From Alicyclobacillus pomorum DSM 14955 (GTDB lineage Bacteria > Bacillota > Bacilli > Alicyclobacillales > Alicyclobacillaceae): 64,000 bases of DNA. The stretch lies in contig NZ_AXAR01000003.1 of the NCBI RefSeq assembly GCF_000472905.1, forward strand, positions 65,054 to 129,053, given 5' to 3'. Shown here one piece after another: positions 1 through 7,769 of the stretch. The first letter of the stretch is position 1. The number at the start of each line of letters is the position of its first letter. Both the position numbers and the translations under genes were made by a program. The notes under the pieces are model-generated. The model was not told the origin of the DNA. It did not search any database and was given only the letters and a program-made list of their open reading frames with translations.

Positions 1-282
1 GACGAACTTCGTCAGGACTGGCTGTCCAAAGTGGTTCCATTCTGTGAGTCCATCGGCATCGACGTCCCTGCGCATTACGACGAAGAAACCGGAAAATTTG
101 TGTTGGACTTCCCGTTTCCATGTAAGTTTGACGTGGAGCGGCAGGAGTGGCTGATGGACCAGCCAGACACTTGGGACAACGTGATCAAGCGGTTTAAGGC
201 CCGAGGTCCGGAAAATGAAGCGTTTATTCACCGCATTCAAAAAGGATTTCACGAGTACGAACGTCTGCGCCGTTCCTCCTAA
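1..282 (+). CDS. paaA: PaaA-type ring-epoxidase catalytic subunit, C-terminal fragment (5' end outside window)
   Basis: The reading frame is open from the first base and ends at 282, so only the last 93 residues are visible. PaaA is the di-iron catalytic subunit of phenylacetyl-CoA 1,2-epoxidase; its iron ligands lie upstream of the window. The call rests mainly on the neighbours (PaaD, PaaB, PaaC and PaaX homologues directly downstream) and on the charged C-terminal tail with the GP-E pattern near 'KARGPENEAF'. The tail differs from that of classical PaaA as I remember it, and a benzoate-CoA-ligase-like gene lies at 3603. A paralogue acting on another aroyl-CoA, such as benzoyl-CoA, is therefore possible. 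The family is likely; the substrate is uncertain. Confidence 0.65.
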   Translation, partial: DELRQDWLSKVVPFCESIGIDVPAHYDEETGKFVLDFPFPCKFDVERQEWLMDQPDTWDNVIKRFKARGPENEAFIHRIQKGFHEYERLRRSS

Positions 283-332
283 ACTGGAGGCTTGTGTGCG
301 TGTGGCAATGGGTCAGGAAAGGAGGCGACAGC

Positions 333-647
333 ATGGGGGTTGACCGCTATTGGCGCGCTCTCCAGGAAGTGATGGATCCCGAGTTTCCCATTTCGGTGGT
401 CGACATGGGGCTCATTCGTGGGATTCACCATTCGTCAGACGGTGAGGTATTGGTGACGATGACCTTTACGTCGGTATCTTGCGCCTGTATGCAGTGGATT
501 GAATCCGACATCCGAGAACGATTGCTGCGATTGGACGGTGTACACAGCGTTCGCGTAGAGGTTATCTGGGATCCACCTTGGAATGCCAATCAAATGACCG
601 ACAGGGGGAAGCAAACCTTGCAGAGTTGGGGGGTAGCTGTATCGTGA
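333..647 (+). CDS. paaD: PaaD N-terminal domain as a separate protein (MIP18/DUF59 family)
   Basis: A 104-residue MIP18/DUF59 domain protein. The frame extends up to a GTG at 294, but the ATG at 333 has a clear AAAGGAGG ribosome site 8 bases upstream and is preferred. The domain shows the family pattern 'DPEFPISVVDMGL' near the N-terminus and a conserved Cys pair region 'SCACM' near residue 50. PaaD is an iron-sulfur/di-iron maturation factor for the PaaABCE epoxidase. In proteobacteria it continues into a C-terminal zinc ribbon. Here the protein stops first, and a matching ribbon is encoded separately at 1448-1624. The stop overlaps the next start in a GTGA arrangement, implying translational coupling with paaB. 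Confidence 0.8.
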   Translation: MGVDRYWRALQEVMDPEFPISVVDMGLIRGIHHSSDGEVLVTMTFTSVSCACMQWIESDIRERLLRLDGVHSVRVEVIWDPPWNANQMTDRGKQTLQSWGVAVS

Positions 648-907
648 GCAAAGACCACGTTACCAAGAGGTACGACGTGTTTGCACGAAGTCAGCGCGGT
701 GGGCCGCTGTATCACATCGGGATGGTGGAAGCGTTTTCGGACGACCTCGCAAAAGTATATGCGCATACGACATACGACGAGGAAAGCTGGTTTGAGATGT
801 GCGTAGTACCTGCTGAACAAATGCGGTGGGTCATTGAACCGAAAGCGTTGTATCCGAGGGAGGGGGTGAATGGACGTGGACACGTGGTCGTGGGTCAACG
901 TTCTTGA
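644..907 (+). CDS. paaB: PaaB-type epoxidase structural subunit
   Basis: An 87-residue homologue of PaaB, the small bridging subunit of phenylacetyl-CoA epoxidase. The GTG at 644 overlaps the paaD stop (GTGA). The longer frame from 578 would lie inside paaD and lacks a ribosome site. Recognisable features are an N-terminal 'YDVFARSQRGGPLYHIG' stretch and a later 'WFEMCVVP' segment, typical of this family. The 3' end overlaps paaC by 38 bases, so paaD-paaB-paaC form one translationally coupled operon. It has no catalytic residues of its own and is expected to organise the PaaA-PaaC complex in the cytoplasm. Confidence 0.85.
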   Translation: MSKDHVTKRYDVFARSQRGGPLYHIGMVEAFSDDLAKVYAHTTYDEESWFEMCVVPAEQMRWVIEPKALYPREGVNGRGHVVVGQRS

Positions 908-1481
908 AGCGCTGGCGGACAACAAGTTTGTGCTCGGAGATCAGCTGGTGGAAGTCGGCATCAGCGCTCCGGAACTGCAATCGGCGTTGGCAGCGGTGGC
1001 CATTGCGCAGGGCGAATTGGGACACGCGCGCCATTTATACCACTGGTCTCACGAACTTCAGGGGATTGACAAGGATGTCGCCGAGGAGTCGGGAAACTCT
1101 TTGCCCATCTTACAGTTCCATGAGAATTGGATAGAACTGATGGTCTCCGTTCTTGGGCTGAATGTTGCCACAAAAGTCGTCCTGGACTATTTGCGCCAAG
1201 TTGGTGGAGCCGCAGTCGTGCAAAAAACCACAAAGATGTTGGATGAAATGGACGAACACATCACCTTTGCCACGGAGTGGTGTCGCCGGTTTCGACACGA
1301 AACGGGAGCCATACCCAGACTGTACGAGGAGTCCGTGACGAGACTGGTAAGGGAATTCAGCACATGGCTTCACAAGATTGAACAGCAATTGAGGGACGTG
1401 GAGCCACCTGACCTGACAGGGTTGTTTTGCAAGGAGATGGAGTCCAAATGCAGTCCCTTAACCACAGGCCATCCCGCGTGA
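870..1481 (+). CDS. paaC: PaaC-type epoxidase structural subunit
   Basis: A 203-residue ferritin-like helical protein related to PaaC, the non-catalytic partner of PaaA. The start ATG at 870 follows an AGGGAGGGGG ribosome site inside paaB. The early 'LADNKFVLGDQLVEVG' and 'ELGHAR' helices are the best family marks, and 'DEHITFATEW' corresponds to the second ferritin helix pair. It is shorter than E. coli PaaC (about 250 residues). Its position between paaB and the zinc-ribbon gene supports a complete epoxidase core. The substrate cannot be decided from this subunit. Confidence 0.8.
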   Translation: MDVDTWSWVNVLEALADNKFVLGDQLVEVGISAPELQSALAAVAIAQGELGHARHLYHWSHELQGIDKDVAEESGNSLPILQFHENWIELMVSVLGLNVATKVVLDYLRQVGGAAVVQKTTKMLDEMDEHITFATEWCRRFRHETGAIPRLYEESVTRLVREFSTWLHKIEQQLRDVEPPDLTGLFCKEMESKCSPLTTGHPA

Positions 1482-1624
1482 AAGCCACTCCGTTTCTAGC
1501 TGTCAAGTGTCCATTTTGCGGTTCCCGTACGGTGCGACGGGTGTCACAGTTTGGCAAGGTGCAGCTGGTCAGTCAGTTTCTCTGCAGCGACTGCAGAAGC
1601 GTGTTCGAGCGCGTGCGTTGGTGA
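1448..1624 (+). CDS. Stand-alone zinc ribbon matching the PaaD C-terminal domain
   Basis: A 58-residue protein with two zinc-binding Cys pairs, 'CPFCGS' and 'CSDC', and the central 'VSQFGK' stretch that resembles the C-terminal part of proteobacterial PaaD. The ATG at 1448 has AAGGAG 11 bases upstream and overlaps the end of paaC; the longer frame from 1427 has no better site. Together with the separate MIP18-domain gene at 333-647 (104 residues) it adds up to about the size of a one-piece PaaD (about 165 residues). It is inferred to assist metal-centre insertion into the epoxidase. The motif is visible; the role is inferred from the family. Confidence 0.75.
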   Translation: MQSLNHRPSRVKATPFLAVKCPFCGSRTVRRVSQFGKVQLVSQFLCSDCRSVFERVRW

Positions 1625-1747
1625 CAGGAGAGCGCTGAGACGATCCTTGAAACGAGAGACATCAGTATCGGTCCCGTCGCCTCAGGATTTCTGAGGTTGA
1701 GTGGTAAGATATTGAGCAGAGTGACTTCGGGGAATTGAGGGATCGTC

Positions 1748-2572
1748 ATGAGGCCAGTTTCGCTGTGTTTCACTCTTTTTGGGGACTATTTTCGCGACTT
1801 GAATATGGAAGTCTGGGTAGGCAGCCTGATTCGGTACCTCGAGCCGTTTGGGATTACTTCTGGGGCAACCCGGGTCACGCTGTCGAGAATGGTCCAGCAA
1901 GAATTCGTCACGGCTCGCCGCATTGGGCAGAAGAGTTTCTATCGACTGTCTGATAAAGGCAAGCGGCGAATCCTGGATGGCGTCACCCGGGTGTACGACT
2001 GGGACGACGAACGCTGGGATCGGAACTGGCAGGTGGTATCCTGCAACCTGGTGGATGTTGAAAAGGATCTGCGCGACTCGATTCAAAAAGAATTGCAGTG
2101 GATGGGGTTTGGCTCCCTTGGACGCGGTATGTGGATTTGCCCGCATCAGCGATACAGTCAGTTAAAGCAGATGATGGATGAGTATCAAATTCAGCCACAT
2201 GTGCACGTGTTTACAGGGACCTACGAGGGACTTGGCTCTCCGCTGGATCTTGTATCTCAAGCGTGGAACTTGCCTGAGATAGAGGAGAAGTACGAGTCGT
2301 TTCTGCGAGAGTTCGGACCCAAGTTCCAGCGCTTGCATCAACTTGGGGTGCAGGGCTCCCTGTCCGAGCGAGACGCATTTGTCGAGCGCGCATTGCTGGT
2401 GCATGAGTACCGCAAGTTTTTGTTTGTCGATCCGCGGCTGCCCAAGGAACTGCTTCCGGCCAATTGGGCAGGGGAACAGGCGCGAAAACTGTTCAAGGAC
2501 TTTCACGAATTTTTATCTCCATTGGCAGAAAAGTATTTTTACGACCATTTGGAAATCGCAGACTCGGCGTGA
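1748..2572 (+). CDS. paaX: PaaX-family transcriptional repressor
   Basis: A 274-residue PaaX-type regulator, close to the usual family length. The ATG at 1748 has GAGG 7 bases upstream. The N-terminal third is a winged helix ('TSGATRVTLSRMVQQ' followed by 'RRIGQKSFYRLSDKGKRRI'). The middle and C-terminal parts form the ligand-binding region typical of PaaX ('WDRNWQVVSCNL', 'LRDSIQKELQWMGFGSL'). In known systems PaaX represses paa genes and is released by phenylacetyl-CoA. Here it follows the epoxidase genes on the same strand after a 123-base gap and probably controls this cluster. The inducer could be another aryl-CoA. Confidence 0.88.
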   Translation: MRPVSLCFTLFGDYFRDLNMEVWVGSLIRYLEPFGITSGATRVTLSRMVQQEFVTARRIGQKSFYRLSDKGKRRILDGVTRVYDWDDERWDRNWQVVSCNLVDVEKDLRDSIQKELQWMGFGSLGRGMWICPHQRYSQLKQMMDEYQIQPHVHVFTGTYEGLGSPLDLVSQAWNLPEIEEKYESFLREFGPKFQRLHQLGVQGSLSERDAFVERALLVHEYRKFLFVDPRLPKELLPANWAGEQARKLFKDFHEFLSPLAEKYFYDHLEIADSA

Positions 2573-2688
2573 GCGCCGCAGAAAGACGGTCGCGAGAGGG
2601 GAGACATTCCTCTCTGCGCCACGGCCGACTCATCATCGACTGAAGATTATCAATTCTTTAACAAAAACTACTTTTGGAGGTTGTGCAC

Positions 2689-3465
2689 ATGGAATTTGTC
2701 ACCGTGAAAAAGGAAAACGGCGTTGCTGAAATTCACCTGCATATCGGTAAGGGAAACGCGTACGATTTCGATGTTTACCGTGAGATCAATGCCGCGATTG
2801 ACGAGGTTCGCTTGGATTCCAGCATTCACGTGGCCATCCTCATGAGCGACGTTCCGAAATTTTTCTCGGTCGGTGCCAATGTAAACTTCCTCAAGTCGGC
2901 AGACCCCAAGTTCAAGACCCAGTTTTGCCTGTTCTGCAATGAAACGCTGGACAAAATTGCGCGTTCTCCACAGATCTTCATTGCCATGCTCGAAGGGCAC
3001 ACGGTTGGCGGTGGGTTGGAGATGGCGATGGCTTGCGACCTGCGGTTTGCTGCGAATGATGAGTACCAGATTGGATTGCCCGAAGTTACTCTCGGTGTGC
3101 TCCCCGGAACTGGGGGAACGCAGCGGATGTTACGGTTGGTTGGCTATTCGAAGGCGCTGGACTTGTGCATCACCGGCCGCACACTGTCGCCGCTGGAAGC
3201 CCTCGACTACGGTCTGGTAGACAAGGTGTATGACGCCTCCGAGATTCGGGAAAAGACGTTTGAATACGCCCGCAAGTTGGTGGACAGCGCCACGTACGCC
3301 GTCAGCAATATCAAGTTGTCCATCATGAATGGCAAGGAAATGCCGTTGAACGCCGCCATTCGCTACGAAGGTGAGCTGCAGAACCTGCTGTTCCGGTCGC
3401 AAGATGCGAAGGAAGGTCTGAGTGCATTCCTTGAGAAGCGCCCTGCCTCGTTCCAAGGCCAGTAA
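2689..3465 (+). CDS. Enoyl-CoA hydratase/isomerase family protein (aromatic cluster)
   Basis: A 258-residue crotonase-fold protein. The ATG at 2689 has TTTTGGAGG upstream; the frame from 2674 starts inside that site. The oxyanion-hole segment 'GGGLEMAMACD' and the second acid in 'GLPEVTLG' retain both glutamates of true hydratases, and 'GTGGTQR' follows as usual. The first pocket reads 'SVGANVNFL' rather than the common GADI/E form, which suggests a non-standard substrate. It sits between paaX and the benzoate-CoA-ligase-like gene, so a role on a ring-epoxide or ring-opened CoA intermediate is plausible. A second paralogue lies at 18735. Confidence 0.85.
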   Translation: MEFVTVKKENGVAEIHLHIGKGNAYDFDVYREINAAIDEVRLDSSIHVAILMSDVPKFFSVGANVNFLKSADPKFKTQFCLFCNETLDKIARSPQIFIAMLEGHTVGGGLEMAMACDLRFAANDEYQIGLPEVTLGVLPGTGGTQRMLRLVGYSKALDLCITGRTLSPLEALDYGLVDKVYDASEIREKTFEYARKLVDSATYAVSNIKLSIMNGKEMPLNAAIRYEGELQNLLFRSQDAKEGLSAFLEKRPASFQGQ

Positions 3466-3474
3466 TAGAGGAGC

Positions 3475-3524
3475 AGACCGGCGAAGCGCCCCGCAAGCCG
3501 TCGGCGCTTCCCCGGTCTTCTTGA
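3475..3524 (+). terminator. Rho-independent terminator candidate after the crotonase gene
   Basis: Two stacked stem blocks, AGACCGG with CCGGTCT and GAAGCGCC with GGCGCTTC, enclose a GC-rich loop and are followed by a short pyrimidine-rich tail. It probably separates the upstream gene from the ligase gene at 3603. Confidence 0.6.
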
Positions 3525-3602
3525 TGTTGGGAAGGAACGATGGCGCTTCCCCCATGTAGTATATGAAAGGGCTTACAAAATTGAGATTGGAGTTGATGGG
3601 AC

Positions 3603-5195
3603 ATGGCAGCACCCCGCAATGCCGTCTTGCCCCTGGCCACTCATGACCTCTACAACGCTGCAAGCTACTTTATTGACCGAAACGTGGAACTCGGACGGGC
3701 GGAAAAAATCGCGATTCACCATGATGACGGTGACATCACGTACGGTGATTTACGAAGGTGGGTAAACCGTGTAGGACACGGTTTGAGGGGAATCGGTGTA
3801 CAAATGGAGAATCGAGTCCTCCTCGTTTGCTATGACTCCGTTGAATTTGTTGCGTCGTTTTTCGGCGCAGTCAAAATCGGTGCCATTCCAATCCCAACCA
3901 ACACCATGCTGCGTCCCAAAGATTACGTGTATTTGTTGAACGATAGCAGGGCGAAGGTCGCCGTGGTGGAGGCTGAGATTTGGAATCAATTGCAGCCGGT
4001 TCGGAGTCAACTGCCTTTTCTTGAGCACGTTGTCGTCATCTGTCGGGACCATGCGACGGTGCCCGCTGGTTGTTTGGAATTTACGAGCTGGCTGGCAGAG
4101 CAGTCCGAGGAACTGTCTCCGGTGGACACCATCTACGACGATGCGGCGTTCTGGCTTTATACTTCGGGCAGCACGGGTAAGCCCAAAGGAGCCATTCATT
4201 TGCAACACGACATGGAACTGGCCTTGCACCACTACGCGGAAGGCATCCTGGACATGACGGAAGCAGACGTGACCTTCTCTGCTTCTAAGCTGTTCTTCGC
4301 ATATGGCATGGGAAATGGCATGTATTTTCCGTTGGGGGTGGGTGGCACCGCTGTGTTGATGCGCGAACGCCCGACGCCGACGGTCGTGTTTGAGCGAGTC
4401 GAAAGACATCGTCCAACCCTCTTCTTTGGTGTACCTACCTTGTACGCGGCGATGTTGGATCACGTGAAGAGACGAGGTTTCGCATATGATTTTTCATCCG
4501 TGCGCTACTGTGTCTCTGCCGGAGAGCCTTTACCTCCGGCAATCTATCATCGATTCAAAGAGACGTTCGGAGTGGACATCCTGGATGGCATCGGGTCCAC
4601 CGAAGCGCTGCACATCTACCTTAGCAATCGGCCTGGAAATGTACGAGCAGGCAGCACCGGGCAGGTTGTACCGGGGTATGAAGTCAGGATTGTGGACGAG
4701 GCGGGGTGCTCTTTATCACCCAATCAGGTGGGGGAACTCTTGTTGAAGGGGGACTCGCTGGCTCAAGGCTATTGGAACCTACACCAGCAGACCAAGGCCA
4801 AATTTGGTGGCGAATGGTTCCACACGGGGGATTGCTACTATTACGATGAGGATGGATTCTTCTGGTATTGCGGTCGATTGGACGACATGCTCAAGTCCGG
4901 AGGAATTTGGGTGTCGCCTATCGAAATTGAGAATGTATTGATAGAACACGAGGCGGTATTGGAAGTGGCAGTTGTCGGCGGGAGGGACGAAAACGGCATT
5001 GAAAAGCCCGTGGCTTTCATCGTGCCACAGGATATCCATCAGGCGCCACAACTAGAGCAGGAGCTGTTTCACTTTGTCCGGGATCGGCTCGCCCGGTATA
5101 AATGCCCCAAGCGCTTCGTATTTGTTGAGTCACTACCGAAGACCGAAACGGGCAAAATCCAAAGGTTTAAGCTACGAGACACCGTGCACGTGTAA
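3603..5195 (+). CDS. Benzoate-CoA ligase family protein (ANL superfamily)
   Basis: A 530-residue AMP-forming acyl-CoA synthetase. The P-loop 'YTSGSTGKPKGA' lies near residues 186-197, the A5-type motif is 'DGIGSTEALHIYLSN', the hinge region 'YCGRLDDMLKSGG' is present, and the C-terminal catalytic lysine sits in 'PKTETGKIQR'. 'GSTEALHIYLSNRPG' and the overall length match the benzoate-CoA ligase family better than phenylacetate-CoA ligase (about 430 residues). It would activate an aromatic acid to its CoA thioester, feeding the epoxidase encoded upstream. Benzoate itself is an inference; hydroxy- or aminobenzoates are alternatives. Confidence 0.85.
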   Translation: MAAPRNAVLPLATHDLYNAASYFIDRNVELGRAEKIAIHHDDGDITYGDLRRWVNRVGHGLRGIGVQMENRVLLVCYDSVEFVASFFGAVKIGAIPIPTNTMLRPKDYVYLLNDSRAKVAVVEAEIWNQLQPVRSQLPFLEHVVVICRDHATVPAGCLEFTSWLAEQSEELSPVDTIYDDAAFWLYTSGSTGKPKGAIHLQHDMELALHHYAEGILDMTEADVTFSASKLFFAYGMGNGMYFPLGVGGTAVLMRERPTPTVVFERVERHRPTLFFGVPTLYAAMLDHVKRRGFAYDFSSVRYCVSAGEPLPPAIYHRFKETFGVDILDGIGSTEALHIYLSNRPGNVRAGSTGQVVPGYEVRIVDEAGCSLSPNQVGELLLKGDSLAQGYWNLHQQTKAKFGGEWFHTGDCYYYDEDGFFWYCGRLDDMLKSGGIWVSPIEIENVLIEHEAVLEVAVVGGRDENGIEKPVAFIVPQDIHQAPQLEQELFHFVRDRLARYKCPKRFVFVESLPKTETGKIQRFKLRDTVHV

Positions 5196-5245
5196 CTCTC
5201 GTCTCTGTAGACAGAGTATTCAAAAAAGATGTGGAGGTGGGGTCG

Positions 5246-7060
5246 TTGCGCGGAAACGTTTTGGCATCCGAAGCGACGCGAAACGAACTGATTGAAGTCG
5301 CCCAAGGAAGAAGAGCTGCAAGCCTGTGGATTCGAGGGGGGCAGGTTGTCAACGTCTACTCTGGAGAAATTGTCCCTGCAAACATCGCTGTATACAAGGA
5401 TTGCATCGCATACGTGGGCCCCAGCGACCTTGTGGTGGATGAAAATACAGTTGTTCTCGATGCCGACGACCGTTTCATTACTCCTGGATTTGTTGAACCC
5501 CACGCCCATCCTTGGGTGGTTTACAACCCTGTGAGTCTCACGGAAAAGGTCCTGCCGCTCGGCACTACCACCCTGGTGCACGACAACTTGTTCTTTTACT
5601 TGCACCTCGGTCCAAAAGGATTTGCCCAGATGGTCCAGGATGTGCGCGCGTTGCCAGGACTGCATCTGTGGCTGGTCCGGCTGATTTCCCAGGTCGACTA
5701 CCCGGAAGAGAAAGAGGAGTTTGCCGCTGAGTACGTCCGGAAACTCCTCCAGCTCCCTGACGTGGTGGGGACGGCTGAAATAACCCGGTGGCCGATGTTG
5801 TACGACGCTGACCCGCACCTGCTGAACAACATTGACTATGCCAAGCGCCTGGGCAAGGTCTCAGACGGTCATACGTCCGGGTGCTCCTATGAACGGCTGA
5901 ATTCCATTGTGGCTGCAGGCATCAGCGCCTGTCACGAGGCGATTCACGTACAGGAAGTGCTGGATCGGTTGCGGCTCGGACTGTGGACCACGCTGCGCAA
6001 CAGTTCCTTGCGCCCGGACTTATCGGAGATTATACAGGCTGTGACGGAATGCGGCGTGCAGACACATCGGATGATGATGACCACGGACGGACCACATCCC
6101 AGCTTCATTGAGGACAACGGATTTGTGGACGGTTTATTGCGATCCGCCGTTGAACACGGCGTCTCTCCCATCCAGGCGATTCAGATGGTGACCTTAAACC
6201 CCGCGACATACCTAGGACTCGACGAATACATTGGCGGGATTGCGCCGGGGCGCCGCGCAGATCTGGTGTGTCTTCCGGACCTCCAACAGTTTCAACCTGA
6301 GTGGGTGGTTGCCGGCGGGCGGGTGGTCGCACGACACCAACAGTTGACGGCTCATTTGCCGACCATCGATTGGCTGTCGTATCCGCAGACAAAACCGATT
6401 GTTGTTTCTGGTGAGCAGTTGCAAGACCCGAATCTCTTCGTGTATGCGCAACCCGGGGCGGACGAACGCGCGACCATTCCAGTTATTCGTTTCAAGTCGG
6501 CGGTGATTTCGGAACGGAAAGATGTTTCCGTGCGGGTCCGTCATGGATTGGTGGATTTAGAAGGGGAACCCGGACTGATTTACGGAGCCTTGCTGGAGCG
6601 GTCTGGTGAGTGGATATCTCACGCGATTCTAGAAAACTTCCTGGATGATGTGGAAGGCTTGGCGAGCACCTACAACACGACCACACACATCCTTGCTCTG
6701 GGCAAAAGCCCGACCGCCATGGCACAGGCCGCCATACGGGTACGCGAATTGGGCGGAGGCATTGTTCTCGTAGACAAGGGCAAAGTGGTTTTGGAAATTC
6801 CGCTTCCTTTTACTGGCATGATGACACCCAGCGCGTCGTTTCGTACGGCGGTAGAATACCATCGCGTGTTGTCGGAAGCGGTGAAACAACGCGGATATCC
6901 GTTCCATGACATCTTGTACTCTCTGCTGTTTTTGACGTGCGACAATTTGCCTGGTCTGCGGCTGACGCCAAGCGGATTGGTGGACGTGAAAAGCAAACAA
7001 GTCCTGTATCCATCCGTCAAAAAACCGTTGCAACACCTTCGAACCGCACCTGCAAGGTAA
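5246..7060 (+). CDS. Adenine-deaminase-like amidohydrolase
   Basis: A 604-residue amidohydrolase with the adenine deaminase layout: N-terminal beta-sandwich, metal-dependent TIM barrel and a C-terminal adenine-deaminase domain. The TTG at 5246 is preferred because GTGGAGGTG lies 6-7 bases upstream; the GTG at 5231 is inside that site. The metal motif reads 'EPHAHPWVVYNP' where true adenine deaminases have an HVHIESS-type motif, and the barrel acid region is 'TTDGPHPSF' rather than TDD-HP. This resembles the poorly characterised YerA-type branch. Adenine as substrate is therefore uncertain. It follows the ligase gene closely on the same strand, so it may be cotranscribed with the aromatic cluster. 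Confidence 0.75.
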   Translation: MRGNVLASEATRNELIEVAQGRRAASLWIRGGQVVNVYSGEIVPANIAVYKDCIAYVGPSDLVVDENTVVLDADDRFITPGFVEPHAHPWVVYNPVSLTEKVLPLGTTTLVHDNLFFYLHLGPKGFAQMVQDVRALPGLHLWLVRLISQVDYPEEKEEFAAEYVRKLLQLPDVVGTAEITRWPMLYDADPHLLNNIDYAKRLGKVSDGHTSGCSYERLNSIVAAGISACHEAIHVQEVLDRLRLGLWTTLRNSSLRPDLSEIIQAVTECGVQTHRMMMTTDGPHPSFIEDNGFVDGLLRSAVEHGVSPIQAIQMVTLNPATYLGLDEYIGGIAPGRRADLVCLPDLQQFQPEWVVAGGRVVARHQQLTAHLPTIDWLSYPQTKPIVVSGEQLQDPNLFVYAQPGADERATIPVIRFKSAVISERKDVSVRVRHGLVDLEGEPGLIYGALLERSGEWISHAILENFLDDVEGLASTYNTTTHILALGKSPTAMAQAAIRVRELGGGIVLVDKGKVVLEIPLPFTGMMTPSASFRTAVEYHRVLSEAVKQRGYPFHDILYSLLFLTCDNLPGLRLTPSGLVDVKSKQVLYPSVKKPLQHLRTAPAR

Positions 7061-7207
7061 CGAAGACAGACTGTGCAAAGGATTGAAACTCTCGTATCGA
7101 AGGATGCTGTTGTCAATGTGATAACCATGCCAGCGCCCCTGGCTGTTGGCAATGTGAACCTGATATAGATCAATTCGGCAATATATGCAGCGCTTTGTAA
7201 GTATCGG

Positions 7208-7657
7208 TCACGTGTTCTCTGGCAGTACAAGCGTCTTATATACGGAGTTCAATCCTTTGACGAATTCGACGGTCGTCTCCAATTGATGTGGATCGAACGG
7301 CGCGAACATCTCCATCATCTGATTCACGCGTTGCTCTCGGACCATTTCCAGCTTTCTCTTGCCATCCTCCGTGAGCGTAACATAGACCACTCGTCGGTCG
7401 CTCTTTGACCTGTGACGTTGGACGAGGTGCTTCGCCTCGAGTTCGTCGCACAGGGCAGTAATGGTGCTCGGACTCATATCTGCAGCCCGGGCGATATCTC
7501 CAATCTTCGCCGTGTCCCGTCTACTCAAATAGCTAAGGACGAACAGCTGATTTCGCGTGAATCCTTCCTTCGCGAGCGTTGTCGCCAAGTTTTGCTGCAA
7601 AATCAACAACTGGTACGCTAGCTCAGCGCATGTCTCACGCATCACATGGGTATCCAT
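7208..7657 (-). CDS. MarR family transcriptional regulator
   Basis: A 149-residue winged-helix regulator, typical MarR length. The recognition region 'IGDIARAADMSPSTITALCDEL' and the wing 'RSKSDRRVVYVTLTEDGKRKLE' are clear. Translation could instead begin at the ATG at 7714, giving 19 more residues; neither start has a strong ribosome site, and the shorter form fits the family better. It is convergent to the amidohydrolase gene and lies just downstream of the glycosyltransferase gene on the same strand. It is notably similar in sequence style to the MarR at 10810. The ligand and targets cannot be read from the sequence. Confidence 0.85.
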   Translation of the reverse strand: MDTHVMRETCAELAYQLLILQQNLATTLAKEGFTRNQLFVLSYLSRRDTAKIGDIARAADMSPSTITALCDELEAKHLVQRHRSKSDRRVVYVTLTEDGKRKLEMVREQRVNQMMEMFAPFDPHQLETTVEFVKGLNSVYKTLVLPENT

Positions 7658-7769
7658 TTTTGCCACCACGGTTCTACATTGTACGTTACAGACTGAGACG
7701 TCCATCATTAGCATACCACGATTTGAGGTAGGAAGCGTCTGCGAGAAAGGCGCAGTCTACGGCCATACC

